Assembly: GCA_900316015.1 (NCBI GenBank)
Contig: ONBG01000005.1
Location: 3,740 to 67,739, forward strand
Direction of reading: 5' to 3'
Source: an uncultured Prevotella sp.
GTDB taxonomy: Bacteria > Bacteroidota > Bacteroidia > Bacteroidales > Bacteroidaceae
DNA length: 64,000 nucleotides
A program made the translations under genes and the position numbers. This document shows positions 1 through 8,243 of the stretch, piece by piece (position 1 is the stretch's first letter; each line of letters starts with the position of its first letter). The notes beneath the pieces are model-generated. The model made no database searches and was not told the origin of the DNA. It saw only the letters and a program-made list of their open reading frames with translations.

Positions 1-81
1 GTAGGCCGCCATCAGCTTACGGAATCCCTGCTCGGGATGCTCGCGTATGGCTTGGATGATTTCTTTGTCGTTGACATTCAT
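1..81 (-). CDS. ECF RNA polymerase sigma factor, N-terminal fragment (runs off left edge)
   Basis: Only the first 27 codons are inside the window, read on the minus strand from the ATG at 81. The peptide begins MNVNDKEIIQAIREH and goes on to a GFRKLMAAY segment, which resembles the region 1/2 start of Bacteroidota extracytoplasmic-function sigma factors (a short polar lead, then a hexa- or heptad helix ending in a Gly-Phe/aromatic stretch). The stop of the small basic protein lies 19 bp upstream at 101, so the two are probably co-transcribed. The DNA-binding regions are outside the window, so the family call rests on the N-terminus only. Confidence 0.55.
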   Translation of the reverse strand, partial: MNVNDKEIIQAIREHPEQGFRKLMAAY

Positions 82-100
82 GCGTAGCGGGTTGAGATGC

Positions 101-358
101 TTACCGGCGTACTATGGTCTTGGTGGCGACGGTACGTCCATTCACTTTCTTGATGACAACGGTTTTGCCGCCTTTCTTTTTCACGATCACCGTCTCAACT
201 TTCTCCACTTTCTTCGGAGCTTTCTCCACAACCACTACCTTGGCTCTTGGCATGGGTGGAGGACAGCGATGTGGACGTGGATGCGCAGTTGCCATCACAC
301 TGCTCACGGCTGCAAACACTAAAAGCAACATACCTTTTTTCACATTATTCTTCTTCAT
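101..358 (-). CDS. Small basic exported protein, function unknown
   Basis: An 85-residue protein starting MKKNNVKKGMLLLVFAAVSS, a clear Sec signal peptide with cleavage expected near the Ala residues at 23-25. The mature part is very basic: a Pro/His/Arg-rich patch (about residues 26-38) followed by Val-Lys repeats ending in Arg-Arg. No domain is recognised. Proteins of this style are usually secreted or envelope-associated, and the Lys/Val alternation suggests beta structure or binding to an anionic surface, but that is inference. It lies 19 bp upstream of the sigma-factor start at 81 on the same strand, so it may be the first gene of that operon. Confidence 0.6.
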   Translation of the reverse strand: MKKNNVKKGMLLLVFAAVSSVMATAHPRPHRCPPPMPRAKVVVVEKAPKKVEKVETVIVKKKGGKTVVIKKVNGRTVATKTIVRR

Positions 359-607
359 GTCTTCTTCTTTTAAAGGGTTCTACATGTTCTCGAATCAGAG
401 ATGAGCTCATTTCTGTCTCGTTGCTATTTCTAAGACCCGTGGAAGAGAAGAAAGTAAAATGCGTGAGAGCAAAAATAATACAGTTTATTGAATTTTGAAC
501 CCGCTGAGTCCAAAATGTTTGGAAAGACCTTTATAGAACCTCTCTAACTTGTGTAAAAAGTTGTAATTGCCATTTCAATTGTTAAACTCTCCGCAAACGG
601 TGCTCCG

Positions 608-1639
608 TTATATCTCTTGATAGCCTGCCATTTTCTTCACTTGGTTAATCTGTTCGATGAGCTGGTCGGACGTAGGAAGATAAAGCTGGTACTTGCTCGC
701 AAGGATTGTCTTGTTGTTTGCAGGCAGTGCCAACCGCACAGCCGTATCGTTCTTGTCCGTACACAAGAGTATGCCTATCGTAGGATTCTCATCAGGTTGC
801 TTCTCATACCGGTCGTAATAGTTGACGTAGAGTTGCAGCTGTCCTAAATCCTGATGGGTCAGCTTGTGCGTCTTCAACTCGATAACGACGAAGGAGCGCA
901 ACAGCCTATTGTAGAACACAAGGTCCGCGAAATATTCGTCATCTTCTATAAGCAGCCGTTTCTGTCGTGCGACAAAGGAGAATCCCTTGCCCAGTTCAAG
1001 AAGAAAATCAGCAATATGGGAGATGAGCGCACTCTCCAAGTCCTTCTCGTAATAAGCAGGTTTCCTTTCCAAACCGAGAAACTCTAAGACCATAGGGTCT
1101 TTGATGATCTCAAGCGGCAATTCCGGTGTGCGCTCTTTCCGTGCCACAGCCAACACCTTCTCCTTGTCATTGCTCTTCAGCAGACGCTCATACAACATAG
1201 AGTTGATTGGCCGTTCCAGTTGACGCTTAGACTATCCCTCATTGACTGCTTCCAGCTGATAATACTCCCGCTTATCTTTATCTGGAATAGCAATTAGCAA
1301 CTTGTATTGCGACCAGTTCAATTGCGAACACAGTGTATTCGCAATTGGATAAGTACGGTAAAATTTTCGGCACATCTCTAATTGCCTTACTGAAAATCCG
1401 CTGCCATATTCTGGTTCTATGGCCATAGCCAAGTTTTTGATGAGATACGATCCATAATCGGCACGTTCTTTTCCCTGCTGCTCCTTCTCGAATATCCGTT
1501 TGCCGATATTCCAATACATGAGCACGCGCGTGTGGTCGATGCTTCGGGCTGCATGATGGCGAGTCTGGTCGATGATCGCTCGTATTTCATCAATAAACTC
1601 TTTGATACTGCCATTGGATATATTGCGATTGTCTTCCAT
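608..1639 (-). pseudogene. DUF1016/YhcG-like PDDEXK nuclease gene interrupted by an in-frame amber codon
   Basis: One continuous minus-strand frame of 344 codons runs from the ATG at 1639 to the stop at 608, broken only by a TAG at 1232-1234. The first 135 residues match the DUF1016 N-terminal domain (RAIIDQTRHHAARSIDHTRV, YWNIGKRIFEKEQQG, then a QLEMCRKFYRTYP segment). The part after the stop reads SKRQLERPINSMLYERLL in the same frame and continues into a PDDEXK-type C-terminal domain with FADLVFYN and VVIELK, the expected catalytic Asp and Glu-x-Lys. Relatives have Trp where the TAG stands, so a single TGG-to-TAG change explains the break. Proteins of this family are suspected nucleases often linked to restriction or defence loci. 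The two halves might still be made separately (an ATG opens the second at 1198), but loss of function is more likely. Confidence 0.8.
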
Positions 1640-1787
1640 CCTTAAAATTAATATAGATTCAACTCTCCAATCTACTTTGCTCCGCAGTCCTTGGATGTCG
1701 TGGATCTCTTCTTTGGTGAGAACTTTCGATTACGTTTCTTTTTGAACTATCGTTTTCCTTGCCTCAGGAAGAAAATAGCCTGTTCTG
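1640..1787 (-). other. Short stretch with a possible protein remnant
   Basis: No gene start is seen here. On the minus strand, in the frame that leads into the nuclease start, about 30 codons after the stop at 1730 read KVLTKEEIHDIQGLRSKVDW and then a short hydrophobic tail. This resembles the end of a WYL-type regulator (a VLTPxxIR-like motif), so it may be the displaced C-terminus of the truncated regulator just upstream, but the match is weak. Confidence 0.2.
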
Positions 1788-2021
1788 CTATTTTGTAATG
1801 CTGAGGATCTCCTCCAACAGTCCGTCGGTTTCCTGATCGATGCCGGTAATGTCGCCCAAAACATCGTGAACGCTGTGCACTCCAACTTCAGTACCACATA
1901 AATCAATAAGCCTATCGTTGACTTTATCGATAAGTTCATCTATCGTATACTTATGCCGGAAGTCGGGGAAGCATCTTTCTAGTACCTGATAACGCAACAG
2001 TGCGTTCTTATTTGTTGCCAT
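1788..2021 (-). pseudogene. Truncated WYL-type transcriptional regulator, N-terminal part
   Basis: The 77-residue product begins MATNKNALLRYQVLERCF and continues KYTIDELIDKVND, the opening of the Bacteroidota WYL-domain regulators (normally over 300 residues, with a winged-helix start of this kind). It ends shortly after a segment that should lead into the DNA-recognition helix, and no WYL domain follows. The sequence is therefore a remnant or a much shortened regulator. WYL regulators often sit next to defence or nuclease genes, which fits the broken DUF1016 gene just downstream. A TACCTTTG box on the minus strand (2059-2052) could be the old promoter, with a 5' leader of about 25 nt. It could be a genuine small protein, but that is less likely. 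Confidence 0.5.
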
Positions 2022-2732
2022 GCTATTCTGCGTTTTTAGCCTTTACAATGCCAAAGGTACAACTTTTCTTATAAAAATGGGCATCTACAACAAAATATCT
2101 TCTTTCTTTGAATATATAATCTTTTAGGAGGTAGGAAATAACTGTCGAGTGGTGTTCGTATTTCATTTTCTCCCCAACCAGAGGAATAGAGACTCTTGGG
2201 ACAAGGGTGACTGTTTCTATCTATAGTAAGAACCGAGCTGTAAGTGTGCGGATTCCAGGTAACTATACTTTTTGTTGTAATTATAGATCTCCCAAATGAT
2301 GAGTGGATCAAATATCCCATGGAGTATTTGTTTCATAAAAAAGAAGTTAAGATTGATAACAACGTTCCTCTTTATCTACGCAGATACCAAGAAATTCCTT
2401 TTCATTCTTATGCTTTATCATTCCTTAAGGCAGAAATGTTTGGTATTCAAAAGGGAAGTCCATTATCGCGTTGTAAGACGATGATCTCGTCGTTCTGGTC
2501 TATGTGCTCCATCGCTTCATGGTTCCCTGTAAACTATTGTATGCAAAAATAAAATATTTATCGCCAAGAGCACAAGGCAGCGCAAGAAAATATGTTGGTT
2601 GCATTGCTGTCAGCCTTGCAAAAATGATGCACCCAAAAGCAAAAACATTGGATAACCAGTGTATGATACTCCATAAAATAGGAGTGCTTCCTTACCGAAC
2701 TATTGTATGTTTCATAGTATTTTTTTGCAAAT

Positions 2733-2814
2733 AGGTTGACAGGTTGTCAAACCCCAGTGTTTATCGGGCTTGCAACCTGTTTTGAGGTTGACAAAGGTTG
2801 ACACGAGGTTGACA
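2733..2814 (+). repeat. Iterated AGGTTGACA units
   Basis: The 9-mer AGGTTGACA occurs at 2733-2741, 2785-2793, 2795-2803 and 2806-2814, with a one-base variant AGGTTGTCA at 2741-2749. The last three start 10 and 11 bp apart, about one helical turn. An inverted copy TGTCAACCT is at 2984-2992. The unit at 2785 is also half of a small hairpin (CAACCT-N6-AGGTTG) and a similar CAACCT-N6-AGGTTG hairpin lies near 3008-3025. This could be a protein-binding array or a repetitive extragenic element. Confidence 0.6.
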
Positions 2815-2882
2815 GCTGACCCCTCGTCATTCCATTTCAATCCCATCATGATCAGTATATGGAATGAAAAGCGATCAGACAA

Positions 2883-2963
2883 AATTCTCGAGAGAATTTG
2901 ATCCCATCGCTGTGCTTTTGCCAAGCAAGAGCATAGATATTACCATTAATTCTCGAGAGAATT
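2883..2963. repeat. Two identical 16-bp interrupted palindromes
   Basis: AATTCTCGAGAGAATT (arms AATTCTC and GAGAATT around GA) is present exactly at 2883-2898 and again at 2948-2963, 65 bp apart start to start. Both copies are followed by T. Identical spaced palindromes of this size are typical of dimeric regulator sites or recombinase sites. No gene next to them identifies the protein. Confidence 0.6.
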
Positions 2964-3250
2964 TAGCAGAATAGGTGTTTTCCTGTCAACCTATTGATAA
3001 CCTCCAGCAACCTTAAAACAGGTTGTAAGTCCGATGCGCAAAGACTTTTGACAGCCTGAAGCAGGGACATCGTGTCACTTCCTTCTTGTTGATGGTCGTT
3101 GGTGAGCAACATACTTCAGTGCGTTTCGTATCGCGCTGTGCCATGAGATGAATGCCAAGGAAAAGGGAAATGCTACATATCAGTACACGATGTCTCAAAA
3201 GTAGGTCCATAATCTATATCTGTAAAAATTACAAATTTTATATTGTAATA

Positions 3251-3282
3251 TTTGCAAATATGGAAAAGTATTGTTATCTTTG
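3251..3282 (+). promoter_or_regulatory. Bacteroidota promoter of the metal-efflux operon
   Basis: TTTG at 3251-3254 and TATCTTTG at 3275-3282 are separated by 20 bp, matching the -33 TTTG / -7 TAnnTTTG promoter of the main Bacteroidota sigma factor. Only 7 bp separate the -7 box from the ATG at 3290, so the transcript would be leaderless or almost so. Confidence 0.7.
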
Positions 3283-3289
3283 CAGCAGA

Positions 3290-3709
3290 ATGAAGAAAAG
3301 ACTGTCGATCATCATGACCAGCCTGGCTGTCATCTTCACTTTGATGGCAGTAGGGATTCATCACCATCATCATGGTGAGTTGATGTGCTTGGCACAACAG
3401 GAGTGCTGCGAACAGCAAGGCACGCATGACAGTCATCACTCTCAAGCCGAGAATTCTTCAGACCATACACAGCATTATCTTGCCTCCAGTATTGTCAAGA
3501 TTCATGCTGATTATTCTGTCCAAGACTTTCATCATGGCTTTGGAGCCTTTCCTCTTTTTATTTCTGGAAAGGCATTGAATGCCCCGCTTCCATATCTCCG
3601 ATATCTGAAAATATGCCGCTATTTCCGGGTAGGAGCCTACCAGCCTTGGATACAAGCGTGCCGTGGGCTTCGCGCGCCTCCTCACGTATCGTTCTCCTTT
3701 GCTTCCTGA
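3290..3709 (+). CDS. Exported His-rich protein of a metal-efflux operon
   Basis: A 139-residue protein. The ATG at 3290 is chosen because it opens a signal peptide (MKKRLSIIMTSLAVIFTLMA) and lies just after a good promoter; the longer upstream frame has no export signal. Right after the signal is a run of five His, then a Cys-rich piece (MCLAQQECCEQQ) and more scattered His (HDSHH, HTQH), together a plausible binding site for soft or divalent metals. The rest has no recognised domain. Small proteins of this type (DUF6769-like, as I recall) often precede CzcA/CusA pumps in Bacteroidales. A periplasmic metal buffer or donor to the pump is a reasonable inference, not shown directly. Confidence 0.7.
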   Translation: MKKRLSIIMTSLAVIFTLMAVGIHHHHHGELMCLAQQECCEQQGTHDSHHSQAENSSDHTQHYLASSIVKIHADYSVQDFHHGFGAFPLFISGKALNAPLPYLRYLKICRYFRVGAYQPWIQACRGLRAPPHVSFSFAS

Positions 3710-3777
3710 TTTACTATCCCAAGACAGCATTCCTTTGCGCGTTAGCGTGATGAGATGGTGCTGTACAGGTAAATCAT

Positions 3778-3797
3778 GCCCGTTATGGGCGAAAAAA
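3778..3797 (+). terminator. Weak hairpin with A-rich tail between the His-rich gene and the pump gene
   Basis: GCCC-GTTAT-GGGC (3778-3790) is followed by a run of A residues. The stem is only 4 bp, so it may be an attenuator, an RNA-processing site or chance. It lies 40 bp before the pump start. Confidence 0.2.
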
Positions 3798-3830
3798 TTC
3801 CAGAACGATAACTGATAATATTAAAAATAT

Positions 3831-6800
3831 ATGATTAGAAAAATCATTGACTATTCCATCAATCATAGGATGATGGTATGCCTTCTCGTCATTGTTATCA
3901 TCGTAGGTGGCGTATGGGCAATGAGGACCATCAGCGTCGACTCAACCCCTGATATAACCAATAATCAGGTGCAGGTCATCACTGTAGCCCAGAACCTGTC
4001 AACGACAGATATTGAGCAGTTCATTACCTATCCAGTAGAGATGGCCATGTCGAATCTTCCAGGCGTGGAGGATGTGCGAAGCGTCTCTCGCTTTGGACTC
4101 TCTTTAGTAACCGTCATCTTCAAGGACAACATGGGGACCTATCTTCCCAGGCAATTGGTGCAGGAGAAGTTAAGTGCGGTGCGTGAGGAAATCCCCGAAG
4201 GGATGGGAAGTCCGGAGATGGGACCGATCACCACGGGATTGGGAGAGATCTATTTATACAGCCTTGAGGCAGATACCGCCCTCTATACTCCCCAGGAATT
4301 ACGTACGATTCAGGATTGGACGGTGCGCCGTCAGTTGTCCATGATCCCGGGCGTGGTGGAGGTGAACTCCATGGGCGGTAGTATCAAACAGTATGAGATC
4401 GCTTTCTCACCCGACCGGCTTCTTGCAGCTGGGGTGAGCATCTCCCAGCTCTTTGATGCCTTGAAGAGGAACAACGTCAACACGGGTGGTGCCTATATTG
4501 AAAAGGATCACCAGAGCCATTTCATCCGGGGGGAAGGGGTTGTGAAGAGCGTCGACGACATCCGGAAGATCGTTGTGAAGCAATCACCGGATGGCATGCC
4601 TGTGACTGTAGGTGATGTCGCAGATGACGTAAAATACGGTCAACAGGTTCGTTATGGAGCTTTCACGCAGAATGGCCACGAGGCAGTGGGCGGCGCGATC
4701 ATGATGCTCAAGGGATCGAATAGCGACAAGGTCATCAATGACGTGAAGAAACGGGTGGCTGAGGTACAACGTTCTCTGCCCCCAGGGGTAAAGATCCGAC
4801 CTTTCCTTGACCGTTCAGAGCTCATCCAGCGAACCACGTCCACGATTGCACGCAATCTGATAGAGGGTGCCTTAATCGTGGTTTTTGTCCTCGTGTTGCT
4901 GTTAGGTAGTATCCGAGGCGGTATCATCACGGCTTCTCTCATCCCCTTGTCGCTGCTCTTCGCCTTCATCTTAATGCGGATCACTGGGGTATGGGCGAAC
5001 CTGATGAGTCTTGGAGCTATTGATTTCGGTATTATTGTCGATGGGGCGGTGATCATTGTCGAGGGGACTGTCCACGAATTGGAGCGTTATCTGAGTACTG
5101 TTGGGAGTGGGAAGAAGACGATCTCCCAGGCAACCGTCAACCGCCTGACCGGCAAGGCTGCGGGTAGCATGATGCACTCCGCATTCTTTGGGCAGGTCAT
5201 TATCCTCTTGGTCTTCACGCCCATCCTTTTTCTTTCCGGTGTCAGCGGAAAGATGTTCCAGCCCATGGCCTATACCTTCGCTTATGCCTTGGCTGGCGCC
5301 ATCTTGCTTTGCCTTACTTATGTGCCCATGATGACAGCCGTGCTCAATGGTCCCACGGTCAGCAGTTGGAAGTGGCTGCAGGGAGCGGAGAGGATGACGG
5401 TGCGTGTGAGTCATTGGATCATGGATATCGTCTATGTGCTGTATCGTCCCGCCTTGCGCTTGTCGTTGAAGCATAAGGCTTCTGTCATCATCATGACAAT
5501 GGGTGTCTTTGCAGGCACGCTGGTACTTTTCAGTCGGATGGGGGCTGAGTTTATTCCCAGTCTTGACGAGGGGGACATCGCTTTCCAGTTGTTCTTGCGA
5601 CCGGGCAGCTCGCTTTCCGAGACGATCAAGCGGGAGACCGAAGTGGAGCGTGTCTTGCTGAAAGAGTTCCCAGAGGTTAAGACCGTGTGTGGTCGGATTG
5701 GGGTTTCCGCGGTGCCTAACGACCCGATGGGAATGGATTTTACGGATAGTTTTATCATCCTTGAGAAAGACAAGAGCAAATGGAAAAGCGCGAAGGACAA
5801 GAAGGAGCTCTTGGCAAAGATCGAGGAGCGCCTGTCTCGGATCCCAGGGATCACCTGTGCGTTCAGCCAGCCTGTGGAATTGCGCACCAATGAGCTTATG
5901 ACGGGTATCCGTGAGGATGTGGCTGTAAAGGTATATGGCGAGAGCCTTGACTCGCTGAATGCGATTGGTCATCGCTTGGAGCATATCATTGCGGAGATAC
6001 CTGGTGCCAAGGATGTGGCGATGGAGCGTACCTCTGGCCTGCCTCAGATCACGGTAAGCTATGACCGCGACCAGTTGGCGCAGTTCGGGCTGGACGTAGA
6101 GAAACTCAACCAATACATCAGTACGGCTTTCGCAGGCGGCTATGCCGGGGATGTTTTTGAGGGGGAGAAGCGATTTTCCCTGGTCTTGCGTCTCGATGAC
6201 AAGAGTAGGCGGAGTATCAACGACATCCGTGAGCTGCTTGTAGACTTGCCCAATGGAAGCCAAATACCCATGAGGGAGCTTGCTTCTATCAGCTATCAGC
6301 CTGGTCCTATGCAGATCTCACGAGACGGGGCTTCGCGCCGTGTCTATGTGGGGCTCAATGCCCGCGGGCGTGACATCGCTTCTGTCGTGGCAGATATTGA
6401 CCGGGCCATTCATGAAAAGCTTCAGTTGCCCTCCGGATACCGCATCACTTACGATGGCTCATTCAAGAACTTGCAAGAAGCCACCTCGCGCATGGCAGTC
6501 GTAGTGCCGGTGGCATTGCTCATCATCTTCTTGTTGCTCTATTTTGCGCTGAAGTCGATGGTAGAGGCCTTGATGATCTATGTGGCTGTCCCCCTTGCCA
6601 CGTTAGGTGGTGTCATCGCCCTTGCCTTAAGGGATATGCCGTTTAGCATCTCGGCGGGAGTGGGCTTCATCGTGCTGAGTGGGGTGGCAGTATTGAATGG
6701 ATTGGTCTTGATCAACCGGTTCAACTCCCTTCAGGAGGAGGGCGTTGAGAATGTGGCACGGCGCATCTACCGGGGTACCCGAGAGCGTCTGCGCCCGATC

Positions 6801-7004
6801 ATGCTCACCGCTGCGGCAGCTATGTTAGGCTTCCTTCCTATGGCTGTGAGCGGATCGGCTGGGGCTGAGGTGCAACGACCTCTTGCCACCGTTGTCATCG
6901 GTGGGCTTTTTACTTCTACTATGCTCACGCTTGTCCTTCTTCCTGTGCTTTATGCCTTGCTGAAGAGGAAAAAGAACGCTACGGTTTGGAAAGACAATCA
7001 TTAA
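3831..7004 (+). CDS. czcA: CzcA-like heavy-metal efflux RND pump
   Basis: At 1057 residues this has the full length of an HME-RND inner-membrane pump that exports metal ions using the proton gradient. The first membrane helix lies at about 13-31, followed by the first large periplasmic loop and a helix cluster from about 345 on; the second half repeats the pattern with helices around 880-960. The helix-4 motif DFGIIVDGAVIIVE has Asp398, Asp404 and Glu411, the proton-relay residues that mark the CzcA/CnrA group for divalent ions (Zn, Co, Cd, Ni). Copper/silver CusA pumps carry a different motif there, so divalent-cation export is favoured. It is followed by channel and adaptor genes in one operon, giving a complete tripartite pump. 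Confidence 0.9.
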   Translation: MIRKIIDYSINHRMMVCLLVIVIIVGGVWAMRTISVDSTPDITNNQVQVITVAQNLSTTDIEQFITYPVEMAMSNLPGVEDVRSVSRFGLSLVTVIFKDNMGTYLPRQLVQEKLSAVREEIPEGMGSPEMGPITTGLGEIYLYSLEADTALYTPQELRTIQDWTVRRQLSMIPGVVEVNSMGGSIKQYEIAFSPDRLLAAGVSISQLFDALKRNNVNTGGAYIEKDHQSHFIRGEGVVKSVDDIRKIVVKQSPDGMPVTVGDVADDVKYGQQVRYGAFTQNGHEAVGGAIMMLKGSNSDKVINDVKKRVAEVQRSLPPGVKIRPFLDRSELIQRTTSTIARNLIEGALIVVFVLVLLLGSIRGGIITASLIPLSLLFAFILMRITGVWANLMSLGAIDFGIIVDGAVIIVEGTVHELERYLSTVGSGKKTISQATVNRLTGKAAGSMMHSAFFGQVIILLVFTPILFLSGVSGKMFQPMAYTFAYALAGAILLCLTYVPMMTAVLNGPTVSSWKWLQGAERMTVRVSHWIMDIVYVLYRPALRLSLKHKASVIIMTMGVFAGTLVLFSRMGAEFIPSLDEGDIAFQLFLRPGSSLSETIKRETEVERVLLKEFPEVKTVCGRIGVSAVPNDPMGMDFTDSFIILEKDKSKWKSAKDKKELLAKIEERLSRIPGITCAFSQPVELRTNELMTGIREDVAVKVYGESLDSLNAIGHRLEHIIAEIPGAKDVAMERTSGLPQITVSYDRDQLAQFGLDVEKLNQYISTAFAGGYAGDVFEGEKRFSLVLRLDDKSRRSINDIRELLVDLPNGSQIPMRELASISYQPGPMQISRDGASRRVYVGLNARGRDIASVVADIDRAIHEKLQLPSGYRITYDGSFKNLQEATSRMAVVVPVALLIIFLLLYFALKSMVEALMIYVAVPLATLGGVIALALRDMPFSISAGVGFIVLSGVAVLNGLVLINRFNSLQEEGVENVARRIYRGTRERLRPIMLTAAAAMLGFLPMAVSGSAGAEVQRPLATVVIGGLFTSTMLTLVLLPVLYALLKRKKNATVWKDNH

Positions 7005-7056
7005 CGAGCATGACCGCTGACGGCGTGCATGCGTAAACAATAGAAACGATCATCAA

Positions 7057-8229
7057 ATGAAAAAGATATTTTTAGTCATTTTAGGAATGGCCGCAAATGC
7101 GTCGGTCTGGGCTCAGTGTCCCATTACGCTTGATGCGGCTATGGCAAAGGCTCGACACGACTATCCTTCTATCAGGGCGAGTAGGTTGAATGCCCGTAGT
7201 GCAGAAGTCTTGAGAAAGTCGGCCAGTGTATTAGGCAATATGGAATTGAGTGGTGGCGGCGAAGAGATAGGTCATGGCAATGATGCCGTGTACACATTGG
7301 CTCGCCTGCGTCAGGACATGGATCCTTTTGGCGCGAATGGGATGCGGCGTCGATTGCAAGCCCAGGCTGGAGTGGCTCAGGCTGAGACCGGCGTGATGGA
7401 GAGAGAGCTCATGCGGCAGGTATGTGTCGACTATATCAATGACCATGCTGCACTCCTGCGCTACGAGAACATGCTCAGGATGGATTCCCTATACGCTAAT
7501 TTCTCCCAGGTTGCCCACCTGCGCTATGAGGCGAAGGCGATCTCGCTTCTTGAATACCAGACAGCCTTGACCCACAGCAATCAGGTTAGGCTTTCCTTGC
7601 AAGAGGCGCTGAAAGACCTTCAGATGGCTCATCTCAACCTCAGTCGGTGGCTGTCTGCTGACACGGTATATCAATCGGCAGGGATAGATGATTCCTTGGA
7701 CATGTCTGCTCTTCTCTCCCAAGAACAGCATCCCAAGACACTGTTAGGACAGCAGTTGGTGAACTTGTCGCAGGCTACTGTCAAGGAGGCGAGCGCACAG
7801 CGATTGCCAAAATTCTTCGTGGAGGCAGGCTTGCAGAAATTGGGCTCGCAAATTGGTTATTATGCATGGCAAGTGGGTGTCAGCATTCCCATCGCCTTTG
7901 GTGCCACAAAAGCAAGCGTAAAATCGGCGAAGCTCTCTTCACAGCGGGCCCTCGCGGATGCGGAGGAAGTGAACCGGCAGCTCGGAAGCAAGAGAAGCTC
8001 CTTGAAAATGGAATATGACAAATATCTACAGAGCGTCGATTATTACCGACGTGATGCTTTGCCCTTGGCAAAGGAACAAAAACGCATTGCCTGGCTTTCT
8101 TATCAGGAAGGAAGTATTGGTTACCTTGATTTCATCCAAGCAGTAAATGGCGCATTGACAACGGAGATGAACTACGTCGAGGCTTACACGAAACTATTAG
8201 AGGCAAAGTATAACTTGATTTATTATTAA
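7057..8229 (+). CDS. czcC: TolC-family outer-membrane channel, CzcC-like
   Basis: A 390-residue exported protein with a signal peptide (MKKIFLVILGMAANASVWAQ) and two long alpha-helical halves rich in Ala, Leu, Gln and charged residues, the pattern of OEP/TolC channel subunits. The first half starts ITLDAAMAKARHDYPSIRASR, a typical OEP opening, and the C-terminus ends in the usual EAKYNLIYY. Three copies would form the outer-membrane duct of the efflux complex. It begins 52 bp after the pump gene and ends 14 bp before the adaptor gene. CzcC proteins are of about this length. Confidence 0.88.
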   Translation: MKKIFLVILGMAANASVWAQCPITLDAAMAKARHDYPSIRASRLNARSAEVLRKSASVLGNMELSGGGEEIGHGNDAVYTLARLRQDMDPFGANGMRRRLQAQAGVAQAETGVMERELMRQVCVDYINDHAALLRYENMLRMDSLYANFSQVAHLRYEAKAISLLEYQTALTHSNQVRLSLQEALKDLQMAHLNLSRWLSADTVYQSAGIDDSLDMSALLSQEQHPKTLLGQQLVNLSQATVKEASAQRLPKFFVEAGLQKLGSQIGYYAWQVGVSIPIAFGATKASVKSAKLSSQRALADAEEVNRQLGSKRSSLKMEYDKYLQSVDYYRRDALPLAKEQKRIAWLSYQEGSIGYLDFIQAVNGALTTEMNYVEAYTKLLEAKYNLIYY

Positions 8230-8243
8230 TCATCAACAACGAA

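Larger units (their letters stand above)
2022..3289. other. 1.27-kb region with no convincing gene
   Basis: Neither strand has an ORF with a recognisable family. The longest plus-strand frame (2244-2552) has a protein-like middle but no start context, no neighbour and no known motif. The right half (2730-3030) holds repeated AGGTTGACA units and two copies of a 16-bp interrupted palindrome, listed separately, and the last 40 bp hold a promoter. The region borders two decayed genes, so it may be the scar of a lost mobile or defence element. Confidence 0.5.

Noticed and set aside
1198-1639. Programmed stop-codon read-through in the DUF1016 gene
   Set aside because: No recoding signal is seen after the TAG, and TGG-to-TAG is a simple single-base change. 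A normal nonsense mutation is enough.
2244-2552. Plus-strand ORF of 102 codons
   Set aside because: It has some protein-like sequence but no recognisable domain, no promoter and no neighbour that would support it. I leave it out of the gene list.
4971-6263. 430-codon open frame on the minus strand opposite czcA
   Set aside because: It lies wholly within the czcA coding region, has no start context, and its residues show no family or export signal. Codon bias of the plus-strand gene explains it.
3831-7004. CusA-type copper/silver pump
   Set aside because: The Asp-x5-Asp-x6-Glu motif of helix 4 belongs to the CzcA group, and the Cu-type motif is not seen.
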